A stretch of 64,000 bases of DNA from Janthinobacterium sp. PAMC25594 (GTDB lineage: Bacteria; Pseudomonadota; Gammaproteobacteria; Burkholderiales; Burkholderiaceae_D), in the NCBI RefSeq assembly GCF_019443505.1, contig NZ_CP080377.1:6324001-6388000 (forward strand). Reading direction: 5' to 3'. The stretch's first letter is position 1, and each line of letters begins with the position of its first letter. A program made the position numbers and the translations under genes. Positions 17,214 through 24,972 of the stretch are shown here, one piece after another. The notes below the pieces were generated by a model. It saw nothing but the letters and a program-made list of their open reading frames with translations. It made no database searches and was not told the origin of the DNA.

Positions 17214-18176
17214 TTATGTGGCACGGGCCGACACCGTGGCCCAGTAGCGCGTGAAGTACGTCACTTGCAGCCCGTGCGAGGCGCACAGGCTTTCCAGCAC
17301 GGCGTCGATATCGTCGAGCCGGTAGGTGCCCGTGACGGGGCGTTGTGCCACGGCCGCGTCGCAAACGAGGCGTCCGCGCCGGTAGCGCGCCAGCTCCCGC
17401 ACCAGCTGTTGCAGCGGCCAGTCGGCGGCCACCAGCATGCCGCGCAGCCAGCTGTCCTGGTGCGCGGGCATGCCCAGCACGGCGGCCAGGCCCGTGGCTG
17501 AAAAGCGCAACTGCTGGCCCGCTTCCAGGCGCCGCACGGCGTCCGGGCGCGCCGCGCCGCGCACTTCCACGGCGTGTTCGAAGACGCTGACGGTGCTGCC
17601 ATCCGCATCGCAGCGCACGCCGAAGCGCGTGCCCAGCGCGCGGACCACGCCGTGCGGCGTATCGACCAGGAAGGGGCGCGCATCGGGCGCCGTCGTGATG
17701 ATGATTTCGCCATGGTGCAGGCGGATGCGGCGCTGCGCGCCGCTGTAATCGACGTCGACGGCGCTATCCGTGTTCAACTCCAGGCGCCCGCCATCGGCCA
17801 GCGCCACGTGGCGGCGCTGGCCCGGCGCCGTGCGCAAGGACGCCGTCAGGGCTTGCCATGGGCCCGATTGCAGGCCCGCCTGACCCAGCGCGATGCCGCC
17901 GCCGGCCGCCACCAGCACGGCGAGTATCCTGGCGGCCGCGCGCCGGCGCCGCTGTGCCGCCTGCAGGGCAGGAATCGCCAGCGCGGGCGGCAGCGTGGCC
18001 AGTTGGCCGTCCATGCGCTGCAGCAGCTGCCAGGCCCGTTCATGCTCGGCGCTGGCATCGCGCCAGGCTTGCACGGCGGCTGCGTCCGCACTGCCGCATT
18101 TAAGTTCCACGTGCCAGTGGGCGGCGGCGGCCAGCACCTTGCGGGCGATCGGCGTGGAAGGGGATGGGCCAAACAT
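17214..18176 (-). CDS. FecR-family anti-sigma/signal-transducing protein
   Basis: 320-residue inner-membrane regulator. An N-terminal DUF4880-type helical domain (about 10-60; HWHVELKCGSADAAAVQAWRD, WQLLQRMDG) binds the sigma factor. One membrane segment follows at about 90-112. The periplasmic FecR domain is about 125-225 (RRHVALADGGRLELNTDS, FLVDTPHGVVRALGTRF), and a C-terminal STN-like segment (about 240-315) ends in DIDAVLESLCASHGL. ATG 18176 overlaps the sigma-factor stop in TGATG, giving translational coupling. The frame is open further upstream, but only inside the sigma gene. Confidence 0.88.
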   Translation of the reverse strand: MFGPSPSTPIARKVLAAAAHWHVELKCGSADAAAVQAWRDASAEHERAWQLLQRMDGQLATLPPALAIPALQAAQRRRRAAARILAVLVAAGGGIALGQAGLQSGPWQALTASLRTAPGQRRHVALADGGRLELNTDSAVDVDYSGAQRRIRLHHGEIIITTAPDARPFLVDTPHGVVRALGTRFGVRCDADGSTVSVFEHAVEVRGAARPDAVRRLEAGQQLRFSATGLAAVLGMPAHQDSWLRGMLVAADWPLQQLVRELARYRRGRLVCDAAVAQRPVTGTYRLDDIDAVLESLCASHGLQVTYFTRYWATVSARAT

Positions 18177-18694
18177 CAGGCGGCCGCCAGCAGCAGGCAT
18201 TCCGTGTAGGCGCGCACCAGGTGCTTCTTGACGGTAGGCAGGGAGACGCCGAGGCGCCGGCTGATGTCCACATAGCTGAGTTCCTCGATTTGCGCCAGCA
18301 GGAAGATGGCCCGCGTGCGCGTCCCCAGGCGGTCGAGCAGGCGGTCGACGGCGAGCAGGGTTTCGATGATGATGGCATGCGTTTCGGCGCACATCGATGC
18401 CGGCTCGGCTTGCTGGGCCAGCGCTTCCAGGTAGGCGTGCTCCAGCGCCTGGCGCCGGTAGCGGTCGATCAGCAGACCGCGCGCGATGGTCGCCAGGTAG
18501 CCGCGCGGCTCGCGCAGGGGCGCCAGCGGTGTCACCTCGCGCTTGCCCAGCAGGCGTAAAAACGTGTCCTGCGCCAGGTCGGCCGCCTCGGCGCGGTTGC
18601 CCAGCTTGCCGCGCAGCCAGCCATACAGCCAGCCGTGGTGCTCGCTGTACAGGGTGCTCAGGGGGATGGCATGGGTGGGACTGACGGTACTCAC
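18176..18694 (-). CDS. FecI-like ECF sigma factor
   Basis: 172-residue ECF sigma factor. Region 2 spans about 20-85 (HHGWLYGWLRGKLGNRAEAADLAQDTFLRLL) and region 4 about 110-170 (FLLAQIEELSYVDISRRLGVSLPTVKKHL). Such factors direct polymerase to the linked TonB receptor after FecR signalling. I place the start at GTG 18694 (GGAG six bases upstream). The longer ATG at 18781 would make the Fur box part of the coding sequence and has no good ribosome binding site. The gene heads a fecI-fecR-receptor cassette. Confidence 0.88.
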   Translation of the reverse strand: MSTVSPTHAIPLSTLYSEHHGWLYGWLRGKLGNRAEAADLAQDTFLRLLGKREVTPLAPLREPRGYLATIARGLLIDRYRRQALEHAYLEALAQQAEPASMCAETHAIIIETLLAVDRLLDRLGTRTRAIFLLAQIEELSYVDISRRLGVSLPTVKKHLVRAYTECLLLAAA

Positions 18695-18759
18695 TGCGTT
18701 CTCCAGGCAAGGAATGGGCTGGGCTGACGGAACGCGGGGTGCCGGCTGGCTGGGCTGTT

Positions 18760-18780
18760 TGAGAATGATACTCATTATCA
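18760..18780 (-). promoter_or_regulatory. Fur box upstream of the fecI-like gene
   Basis: On the minus strand the 19 bases GATAATGAGTATCATTCTC match the E. coli Fur consensus (GATAATGATAATCATTATC) at 16 of 19 positions. It sits about 65 bp before the chosen GTG start, where a promoter would be, predicting iron repression of the sigma factor and hence of the receptor cassette. Confidence 0.85.
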
Positions 18781-18809
18781 CATTGCCATGCCGCCGGCGT
18801 CAATTGGCG

Positions 18810-19403
18810 TCAGCCACCGAGGCGCCAGCGCGCTTGCCACTGTTGCAGATCCGCCCAGGCCGTCTGAAGTGCGCCAGCGGACCAGTGCAGCAGGCTGTCC
18901 AGCGCCAGCACGCTGCGCCGCAGGTGGATTCCGTCAAAAAACACGTGGTCGGCCACGACGGTGGCGGCCAGCCAGGCGGCGATGATGACGATGATGTCGT
19001 GGCGGCCGCTTTTCCACCAGCGCAGCGAGTGGCGGCGGAAAATCCACGGCACGCCCAGGGGATTGGGCCAGTCGGCCAGCAGATGCATGATGCCGCCCGC
19101 GGCAAAGCCGAACAGGGGCGGCGCCCACAGGTGGTGCGGCAATTGCAGATACGTGTAGACGAGCAGGGCGATCCAGGCCAGGCCCCAGTGCGTCCAGGTG
19201 CGGTGCGTGATCCACAGCCGGTGCGTGCGCGCCCACCAGGCCACTTCCAGCCAGTCCGGCGCCGTGCCGCCCAGTGCGCCCATGACAAAGGCGAGCATGC
19301 TCAGCACTTGGTAGGGGCCACCGGCGCCAGCGTGCGCGACCAGGGCCGCGGCGATCACGCCGGCAGCCCAACCGGTCGCATGATGCGCTTTGTTGGAAGC
19401 CAT
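18810..19403 (-). CDS. YdjM-like membrane metal-dependent hydrolase (DUF457)
   Basis: 197-residue protein starting MASNKAHHATGWAAGVIAAAL. Conserved His/Asp motifs of the DUF457/YdjM family are present: H7-H8, GTAPDWLE, HRTWTHWGL and HLLADWPNPLG, with three or four membrane helices between them. The family is annotated as LexA-regulated inner-membrane putative hydrolases; E. coli ydjM belongs to the SOS regulon. A good LexA-box candidate lies just upstream at 19454-19473. It ends 116 bp beyond the start of the fecI cassette, in the same direction. Confidence 0.82.
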   Translation of the reverse strand: MASNKAHHATGWAAGVIAAALVAHAGAGGPYQVLSMLAFVMGALGGTAPDWLEVAWWARTHRLWITHRTWTHWGLAWIALLVYTYLQLPHHLWAPPLFGFAAGGIMHLLADWPNPLGVPWIFRRHSLRWWKSGRHDIIVIIAAWLAATVVADHVFFDGIHLRRSVLALDSLLHWSAGALQTAWADLQQWQARWRLGG

Positions 19404-19453
19404 AGAAAATGTAAAACGCCATGCGGGCGCTGTGTGAAATACAAGGGGATGTT

Positions 19454-19473
19454 AACTGGATGAATATACAGTA
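19454..19473 (-). promoter_or_regulatory. Candidate LexA (SOS) box
   Basis: CTGGATGAATATACAG (19456-19471) has the CTG-N10-CAG form. Read on the minus strand, TACTGTATAT at the start matches the first half of the consensus perfectly, and 16 of 20 positions match overall. It lies 51 bp upstream of the YdjM-like gene, whose family is SOS-controlled. It could also affect the small plus-strand ORF at 19663. Confidence 0.6.
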
Positions 19474-19662
19474 TGCAAGGGCGTCAATGGGCGCTATTTG
19501 CGGAATATCCGCTATTAAATTGTTAAATTGTGTGTCGGCAGGGCCTGGATGGCGAACTCGGCAAGTCATGCCGGACGCTCAAGTGTGTTGTGCGACTGAT
19601 AATGCAATTGACGCGGGGCGCGCTATGCTGAAAGCAGTCCTGTGTTTTGAAGAGGTGTCGCC

Positions 19663-19767
19663 ATGAAAATCCCGCGCGAATTGCAGATTCCCGCCATCGT
19701 GTTTACGCTGGAAGCGGTGTTTATACTCGGCCTGTCGATGATTTTTCTTGTACTCATACCCCGTTAG
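19663..19767 (+). CDS. 34-residue single-pass membrane small protein
   Basis: ATG 19663 to TAG 19765-19767. The peptide has a charged start (MKIPRELQIP) and a hydrophobic segment (AIVFTLEAVFILGLSMIFLVLIP) ending in Arg. A GAGG lies about nine bases upstream. The composition is that of a genuine small membrane protein rather than a random GC-rich frame, and no other gene occupies the strand. Function unknown. It may depend on the LexA-box region 190 bp upstream. Confidence 0.5.
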   Translation: MKIPRELQIPAIVFTLEAVFILGLSMIFLVLIPR

Positions 19768-19803
19768 TGCCTTGCGGATAACTGCAGATTTACAATAGTG
19801 TTA

Positions 19804-21432
19804 CTACGCAGTTTGCATGGTGCTATCGCACAGCGCCGCGCCTTCGGTGCGGATGATCCAGCATTCCGGATACGGTTCGCTGGCGAAGCGGTTGTGCCGC
19901 GCGAAGCCACTGAGCTTGTCGAGCACGGTGGCGGGGGCCAGTGCGGTTTCCTTGCCACTGGCGGTATCGATGTGCCAGAAACCGCCGTTGCGGTGGAACA
20001 GCACGGGCAGGCAGCTGGCCTGCGGCGTGGCCAGGTGGCTGGCCGGCGTGGGCTGGGTGTCCGGCAGCAGCAGGTAAAAACACTCGGCGCGGGCGCCGTG
20101 GTCGATGCGGTGCAGGATCACGCCGTGCGCAAGGAGGGCAGTGACGCTGAGCACGACGATGCCCTTGATGCTGGCAGACAATTCGATGCGCATGCCCAGG
20201 CGCAGCGCGACAGGCTTGTGCTTGCCGGGCCACACGCCGTCGAGCAGCACGCCGTAGCGCGATACGTCCTCGATTTCAAAACCTTGCCCGCTGCGCCGGA
20301 TGATGGCGTGGCGGCCCGACAGGCGGCGCGTCAAGCCATTGTTGTCCTGGCCATCGGGACTGAAATGGCTGAGCAGCACATCGGCTTCCGGGTCCACCAG
20401 CTCGAAGCGGCCCAGCATGCATTCTTCCAGCGCGAACAGGCGGATCTGGCGCTGCTCGCCCGCTTCCGGCGCCGCATTGACGAGGCAGGCGGCCTGGCTC
20501 GGGTGCGGATGGCAGTGGCTGGCGGCGGGCAGGTCGACTTCGATCAACTCTTCGTCCCAGGCAATGGTGGTAAAGCCCATGTCGATCTTGCCTTGCGGCG
20601 CAGATAAATCCACGTGGGCGATGCCGGCATTGCGCGCCGTCACGTCGAGGTTGCAGCCGTCGCCGCCCGTCACGCGGGCGATCGACGCATCGTCGGCCAT
20701 CACGCGCACGTTCTTGTGTGTGCTGAGGAAGATCTGGTGGATTTCCGTCAAGGTGGCGTCGCGGCGCGGCACGAGGATGACAAAAATGCACACCCATTTC
20801 TGCGCCACGGCGCCATCGATATGGCTGTGCACTTCCACTTCGATCTGGTATTGCCCGTGTTCCTTGTTGCGCGAGGAGAACTCGACAAACACGGGGCGCC
20901 AGTCGCCGCGCGTGGTGCGCCCGAAATCATGCTGCACCTGGCCACGGGGGATCAGGTCCGAGCGCAGGCGCAAGGTCAGCTGCGGTGCGCAGGCGGCGCT
21001 CATGCCGCGCAATTCCATCTTCAGGGTTTGCCGTCCGCCTGCCGCACGGGGATCGAAGCCGCTGATGTGCAGGTGGGCTTGCACCGGCTGGTAGGCGGGC
21101 GGCACCGTTGCCGGCGCAACGGGCGCTGGCGTGAATGCCGGGGCGGCCGCCGCCGGCGAGGAGCGGCTTACCGTTTGAATGGCAGCATCGCGAAGAACAG
21201 CATCACGAATATCAGAATCATGCGCAGGGGCGTGCGGAAGCGCCGTTGCCGATGGCTCGGAACGGGCGCTGCGCAGTGCGCTCAACAGGTCGTAGCTGCT
21301 GGGAGCAGTCGTCGCTTGCGAGTGGTTGCCCGCACAGACTGTATCCCCAGGCAAGACCCAGAACGTACAGTGCGGGTGCTCCGGGTTGCTGCATTTTTTC
21401 ATGACATTCTGACTCGAATCGAGCGGGGACAT
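19804..21432 (-). CDS. FHA-domain protein with N-terminal Cys/His cluster
   Basis: 542 residues. Near the N-terminus C14, C22 and C33 with several His (KKCSNPEHPHC, CAGNH) suggest a zinc-binding knuckle. A Pro/Ala/Ser-rich linker follows (about 40-110), then an all-beta region of unknown fold (about 115-330). An FHA domain lies at about 335-420 (LGRFELVDPEADVLLSHFS, RRLSGRHAIIRR, VSRYGVLLDG), and a further beta-rich tail ends at the Cys-containing YPECWII. FHA domains bind phosphothreonine. The PP2C phosphatase is 1.2 kb upstream on the same strand, so this is a plausible reader in a phosphosignalling set. GAGGG five bases before ATG 21432 decides the start; the frame is open to 21537. Confidence 0.75.
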   Translation of the reverse strand: MSPLDSSQNVMKKCSNPEHPHCTFWVLPGDTVCAGNHSQATTAPSSYDLLSALRSARSEPSATALPHAPAHDSDIRDAVLRDAAIQTVSRSSPAAAAPAFTPAPVAPATVPPAYQPVQAHLHISGFDPRAAGGRQTLKMELRGMSAACAPQLTLRLRSDLIPRGQVQHDFGRTTRGDWRPVFVEFSSRNKEHGQYQIEVEVHSHIDGAVAQKWVCIFVILVPRRDATLTEIHQIFLSTHKNVRVMADDASIARVTGGDGCNLDVTARNAGIAHVDLSAPQGKIDMGFTTIAWDEELIEVDLPAASHCHPHPSQAACLVNAAPEAGEQRQIRLFALEECMLGRFELVDPEADVLLSHFSPDGQDNNGLTRRLSGRHAIIRRSGQGFEIEDVSRYGVLLDGVWPGKHKPVALRLGMRIELSASIKGIVVLSVTALLAHGVILHRIDHGARAECFYLLLPDTQPTPASHLATPQASCLPVLFHRNGGFWHIDTASGKETALAPATVLDKLSGFARHNRFASEPYPECWIIRTEGAALCDSTMQTA

Positions 21433-21617
21433 TGCGCCCTCTGTTCTACATGAGAGCTTACGCGCTTTTGCGCCTGCTTGGCAACTTTCGCGGCCTCGGA
21501 ATGCGCACTTTTTGCCCAAATTCATGCCCCTGGTCACACCTTGCCTTACATGCCATGGAAACTATTGCTTAAAAACACATTTTATATCTTTCTGGATATG
21601 TTATTTTGGCATTTATT

Positions 21618-22471
21618 TCACCCACGCCGTTTGTCGATGATGACTTCCAGATACTCGCCCGGTACCACCAGCGAGTGGGCGCCCGCCGTATTCAGGCGTT
21701 CCAGCAAGGTGAACAGCTCTTGCTCCAGCGCCTCGACGCCAGCCGCATCCAGCGCGGCAAAGGCCTTGTGGACGGGGCCGTAGTAATCGAGGAAGACCTG
21801 CACCCAGTGGTGAGCGGAGGCATAGCGGAAATGGAACACCTTGCGCTGGCTGTGCACCTGCTCGACCGCACGGCCGAACAGGTCGCGCAGATACGCTTCT
21901 TCGCCCCAGCGGGCTGGCGACGCCACGCCTGCCGGGGGCGGCACATACTTGCCGATGGTCTTGAACAGTTGCCCGATAAAGCCGTCCGGCGTCCAGTTGG
22001 CCATGCCGATGCGGCCGCCGGGACGCAGCACGCGCAGCATTTCGCTGGCCGCGCGCCGGTGGTCAGGCGTGAACATGACGCCAAAGGTCGACAAGGCCGC
22101 GTCGAAACTGGCATCGGCAAACGGCAGCGCTTCGGCATCGGCCACGCGGAAGGTCACGGCCAGGCCTTCCGCCTCGGCGCGCGCGCGGCCCTTGTCCAGC
22201 AGCGCCGGCACATAATCGGTGGAGACGACGCGGGCAAAGCGGCGCGCGCCGCCGCCAAGGTGGCGTTGCCGTTGCCGGCGGCGATGTCGATGACGTCTTC
22301 ATGGGCGCGGATATCGGCGGCCTCGGCCAGCGACTCGCCGACCGGTTGCAGGGTCACGCCGATGACGGCGAAGTCGCCGCTGGCCCAGCCTGCTTGCTGG
22401 CGCTGCTTGATGGCGGCGTAGTCGGGCGCGTCGGCGGCGCCGGCCTGCGGTGTAGCGATGGTGTTGCTCAT
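21618..22471 (-). pseudogene. Class I SAM-dependent methyltransferase, frameshifted
   Basis: The N-terminal part (start ATG 22471, AGGAG six bases upstream) reads to the SAM-binding motif VIDIAAGNGNATLAAAR. The frame then changes, and the rest (STDYVPALLDKGRARAE, DAEALPFADASFDAALSTFGVMF, LRVLRPGGRIGMANWTP, to RRG at 21618) continues in another frame. Removing two bases from the GCGCGC run near 22245-22252 restores LAAARRFARVVSTDYV, the expected family sequence. Either the gene is broken by a GC dinucleotide duplication or this is a sequencing error. Intact length would be about 284 residues. Confidence 0.8.
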
Positions 22472-22600
22472 GGCATGCTCCTGGTGACGTTGGAGAACTC
22501 CTTCCGTCAGACAGCGCGCCAGTGGCATGGTTCACGGCTCTGTGTCATGGATGCTGGCCGTTGGGATTCGAGTCACTCTGCCACCTTGCGCGACTGGCCG

Positions 22601-23578
22601 CTAGCCGCCCGGGACGGTGAATGCCGCATCGAAGCGCAGCGCCACCACGGTGATGTTGTCGCTATGCAAGCCTTTCGGCGGGTGGGAGAGGAAGTCGTCG
22701 AACAGGGCGCTGACGGCCTCGGCAGCACTCTTGCCGGCACACAAAGCGGGCCAGCGGGCCGTGAGCGCCAGCGGCTCGTCGCAGGCCCAGAAGCCGTCGC
22801 TGGCCAGCACATAGTGGGCGCCGGGGCGCACGCGCAGCACGCGGCGGTCGCCCAGGTGCGCCAGGAAGGGCGGCAAGGCGGCCGCATCGAGACCGAGCAG
22901 GGGCTTGGCGAGCTGCAAGCTGTCACTCAGGGCGTTGCCTAAAATAAATGCCTGCGAGATTTGCGGATGGTGCTCGCCGTGCACGGAGGCGCGCCAGCGC
23001 GTCTCGTCGAACGCGCCGCGCATGGCGTACACGGTGGCCGGCACGTGGTCGATGGTGAGGATGCTGGCCACGCCATCGGCAAGTTCATACAGGCGCGAAT
23101 CGCCCACGTGATACAGCAGCGGCGCTTCGCCGGGCGGCACTTCCAGCAAGGTCAGGGTGGTGCCGGGCGGACGCGCCTGGGCAGGCGTGCTCCTGGCGAA
23201 ACCGTCCTGCAAGCGCGTATGCAGAGCGTCGAGCCTGGATGCCAGGCTGGCCGTGTCGAGGCAGGCGGGCACGGCCAGCAAGCCTTGCACGGCCGCTTCC
23301 GCCGCCTCGCGCCCCTGGCCGTGGCCGCCCATGCCGTCGAGCACGGCTGCGCGCACATGGCCGCGCGGCCAGCCTGGCACCTGGCAGTGGAACGGTGCCT
23401 GGCGCGACAGGCAGACGGCGTGGCCGCTGGCATCGATCAGCAGGAAGTTGTCCTGGTTCTCGCGCCGCGGCACGGGGCCGGCGCCCACGCTGCTGCCGGC
23501 GGCGGCATCGAGCCAGGGGCCGAAGTCAAGCGCGTCTTTGATTAAATGCATCGGTTGAGCGGTCCATGCGGCCAGCAA
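22601..23578 (-). CDS. PP2C-family protein Ser/Thr phosphatase
   Basis: 325-residue Mn/Mg-dependent phosphatase with the PP2C motifs in order: RRENQDNFLL (about 39), VLDGMGGHGQG (about 79-89, metal-binding Asp and Gly), GTTLTLLEV (about 139), HVGDSRLYEL (about 156), LASDGFWACDE (about 262) and SDNITVVAL (about 308). Two starts are possible, ATG 23578 and ATG 23551; neither has a convincing Shine-Dalgarno. It sits in the same direction as the FHA gene with the broken methyltransferase between them. It is a likely antagonist of a Ser/Thr kinase such as the one at 10142. Confidence 0.87.
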   Translation of the reverse strand: MLAAWTAQPMHLIKDALDFGPWLDAAAGSSVGAGPVPRRENQDNFLLIDASGHAVCLSRQAPFHCQVPGWPRGHVRAAVLDGMGGHGQGREAAEAAVQGLLAVPACLDTASLASRLDALHTRLQDGFARSTPAQARPPGTTLTLLEVPPGEAPLLYHVGDSRLYELADGVASILTIDHVPATVYAMRGAFDETRWRASVHGEHHPQISQAFILGNALSDSLQLAKPLLGLDAAALPPFLAHLGDRRVLRVRPGAHYVLASDGFWACDEPLALTARWPALCAGKSAAEAVSALFDDFLSHPPKGLHSDNITVVALRFDAAFTVPGG

Positions 23579-23636
23579 TGTTGATCATAGGATACAGCTT
23601 AGCCGAAATTGTGCAGGGGCGATACCTTGCTTATCT

Positions 23637-23673
23637 AACAAAAAACCTGCGGCAGCAGGCTGGCGCAGGTTTT
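23637..23673 (-). terminator. Intrinsic terminator after the glycine-zipper gene
   Basis: Ten-bp stem (23642-23651 with 23664-23673, core AAACCTGCG/CGCAGGTTT) and a 12-nt loop, followed on the minus strand by TTTTTGTTAG. It lies 25 bp past the stop at 23699. Confidence 0.8.
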
Positions 23674-23698
23674 AGAGGAGGCGGGTGCAGGGTGCTGC

Positions 23699-24148
23699 TT
23701 AGCGACGATGGCCCCAGCCGTGGCCACGGTCATGGTAGTCTCGGTCAGAGTAGTCGCGGCGGCCATGGTCGCGGTAGTAGCCGCGGCCCGGTTGCACGTA
23801 GACGACAGCCGGCGGGCCGTAGTAGCGTGGTGGCGGCGCGTAATACACGGGCTGCGGGGCCGGCGCGTAGTACACCGGTTGCGGCGCAGGCGCGTAATAA
23901 GTTTCGCGGTAGCCGCCCCGATAGCCGCCACGGTCATAATGGCGGTCATTCGTGCTGATGCTGTTGCCGACGGCGGCGCCAAGCACGCCACCGACGATCG
24001 CGCCATTGCGCCCGCCGGTGCTGTTGCCAATGGCCGCTCCGACAACGGCGCCTGCAACGGTATTGAAGTCGCGGTCACCGGCGACTGCGGCCGAAGACAC
24101 AGCCACTGCCGCTACCATTACCGCACCCAGGAGTTTCTTGTTCAACAT
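23699..24148 (-). CDS. Exported glycine-zipper 2TM-domain protein
   Basis: 149 residues starting MLNKKLLGAVMVAAVAVSSAAVA, a signal peptide. A glycine-zipper repeat follows (AGAVVGAAIGN, GAIVGGVLGAAVGN; about 32-65), then a Tyr/Pro/Arg/Gly-rich tail with two near-identical YYAPAPQPV copies. Glycine-zipper proteins of this type (Rick_17kDa/OmpA-like) sit in the outer membrane or periplasm. AGGAA before ATG 24148 fixes the start. A strong terminator follows, so it is monocistronic. Confidence 0.8.
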   Translation of the reverse strand: MLNKKLLGAVMVAAVAVSSAAVAGDRDFNTVAGAVVGAAIGNSTGGRNGAIVGGVLGAAVGNSISTNDRHYDRGGYRGGYRETYYAPAPQPVYYAPAPQPVYYAPPPRYYGPPAVVYVQPGRGYYRDHGRRDYSDRDYHDRGHGWGHRR

Positions 24149-24268
24149 GGCATTTCCTTCCATTCCGGCGAGATCACAATGATCTGCATGGACTGGACTA
24201 TATCCGCTGCTCCCCGCTTGTTCCATGTCTAATACAACTTCTTACATTCCTGCCCCGATGGTAACAAG

Positions 24269-24799
24269 TCAGCGCCCCCGCGCCTGCCATTCAGGCCGCA
24301 GCAGGCTGTACATTTTGACATCGCGCATCACGCCGTTGATAAAAAACGCCTGGCGCAGCAAGCCTTCCTCGCTAAAGCCGTTCTTTTGCGCGATGCGCTC
24401 GGAGCCGATGTTGAGCGGGTCCATCAGCAGTTCCAGCCGGTGATACGCATAGGCGTTGAACAGGTAGTCGACCACCAGGCGCGTCGCTTCGCTGATGTAG
24501 CCGCGCCCGTCCCGCTGCCGGTCGAACAGGCGGTAGCCGATCTCGCGCGAGGCTGGCGTGCGGCTCTTGAAGTGCGTGATCGTGCCGATGATGTGCTGGG
24601 CTTTGTCTTCGATGAGGAACAATTCGCTGTCCTCGGTGACAAAACCCGATTGCAGGAAGTCGCGCCGCATGGCCTCGGGCGACTTGAATTGCATCGAGAA
24701 AAACTCGCCGCGCGAGGGCAGGTCGTTGACGAGGGAAATATAGGCATTCAGGTCGGCGGCCTGCACATGCCGGACGGTACAGAGGGTTCCCTTGAGCAT
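24269..24799 (-). CDS. GNAT-family N-acetyltransferase (RimJ/RimL-like)
   Basis: 176 residues with the GNAT order: LCTVRHVQAADLNAY at the N-terminus, IGTITHF strand, IGYRLFDRQRDGRGYISEA (acetyl-CoA-binding Q/R-x-x-G-x-G/A variant RDGRGY), and the C-terminal HRLELLMDPLNIGSERIAQKNGF that typifies RimJ/RimL relatives. The acceptor substrate cannot be inferred. It diverges from the M28 peptidase gene. Confidence 0.82.
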   Translation of the reverse strand: MLKGTLCTVRHVQAADLNAYISLVNDLPSRGEFFSMQFKSPEAMRRDFLQSGFVTEDSELFLIEDKAQHIIGTITHFKSRTPASREIGYRLFDRQRDGRGYISEATRLVVDYLFNAYAYHRLELLMDPLNIGSERIAQKNGFSEEGLLRQAFFINGVMRDVKMYSLLRPEWQARGR

Positions 24800-24972
24800 G
24801 GCGGTATCCGGTAGCGATCACGATCTTGATGGTAATCGACTCTGGGGGGAGAGGCAATCGATCCCGTAAAAGTTGCTGCAATGACAGAACAAATACGCTA
24901 TCGTAGAAAGCCGCGCCTTGCCCCTGGCCACGGCGTACCCGCTTCGACCTCGTTGACTGGAATTGACATTAC

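Noticed and set aside
18176..18781. Long (201-residue) version of the FecI-like sigma factor
   Set aside because: The extra N-terminus is encoded by the Fur box and promoter region. GTG 18694 has the better ribosome binding site and gives the usual family length.
23780..23900. Short tandem repeats in the glycine-zipper gene as a CRISPR-like or minisatellite array
   Set aside because: They encode the repeated YYAPAPQPV segment of the protein tail and lack spacer/repeat regularity.
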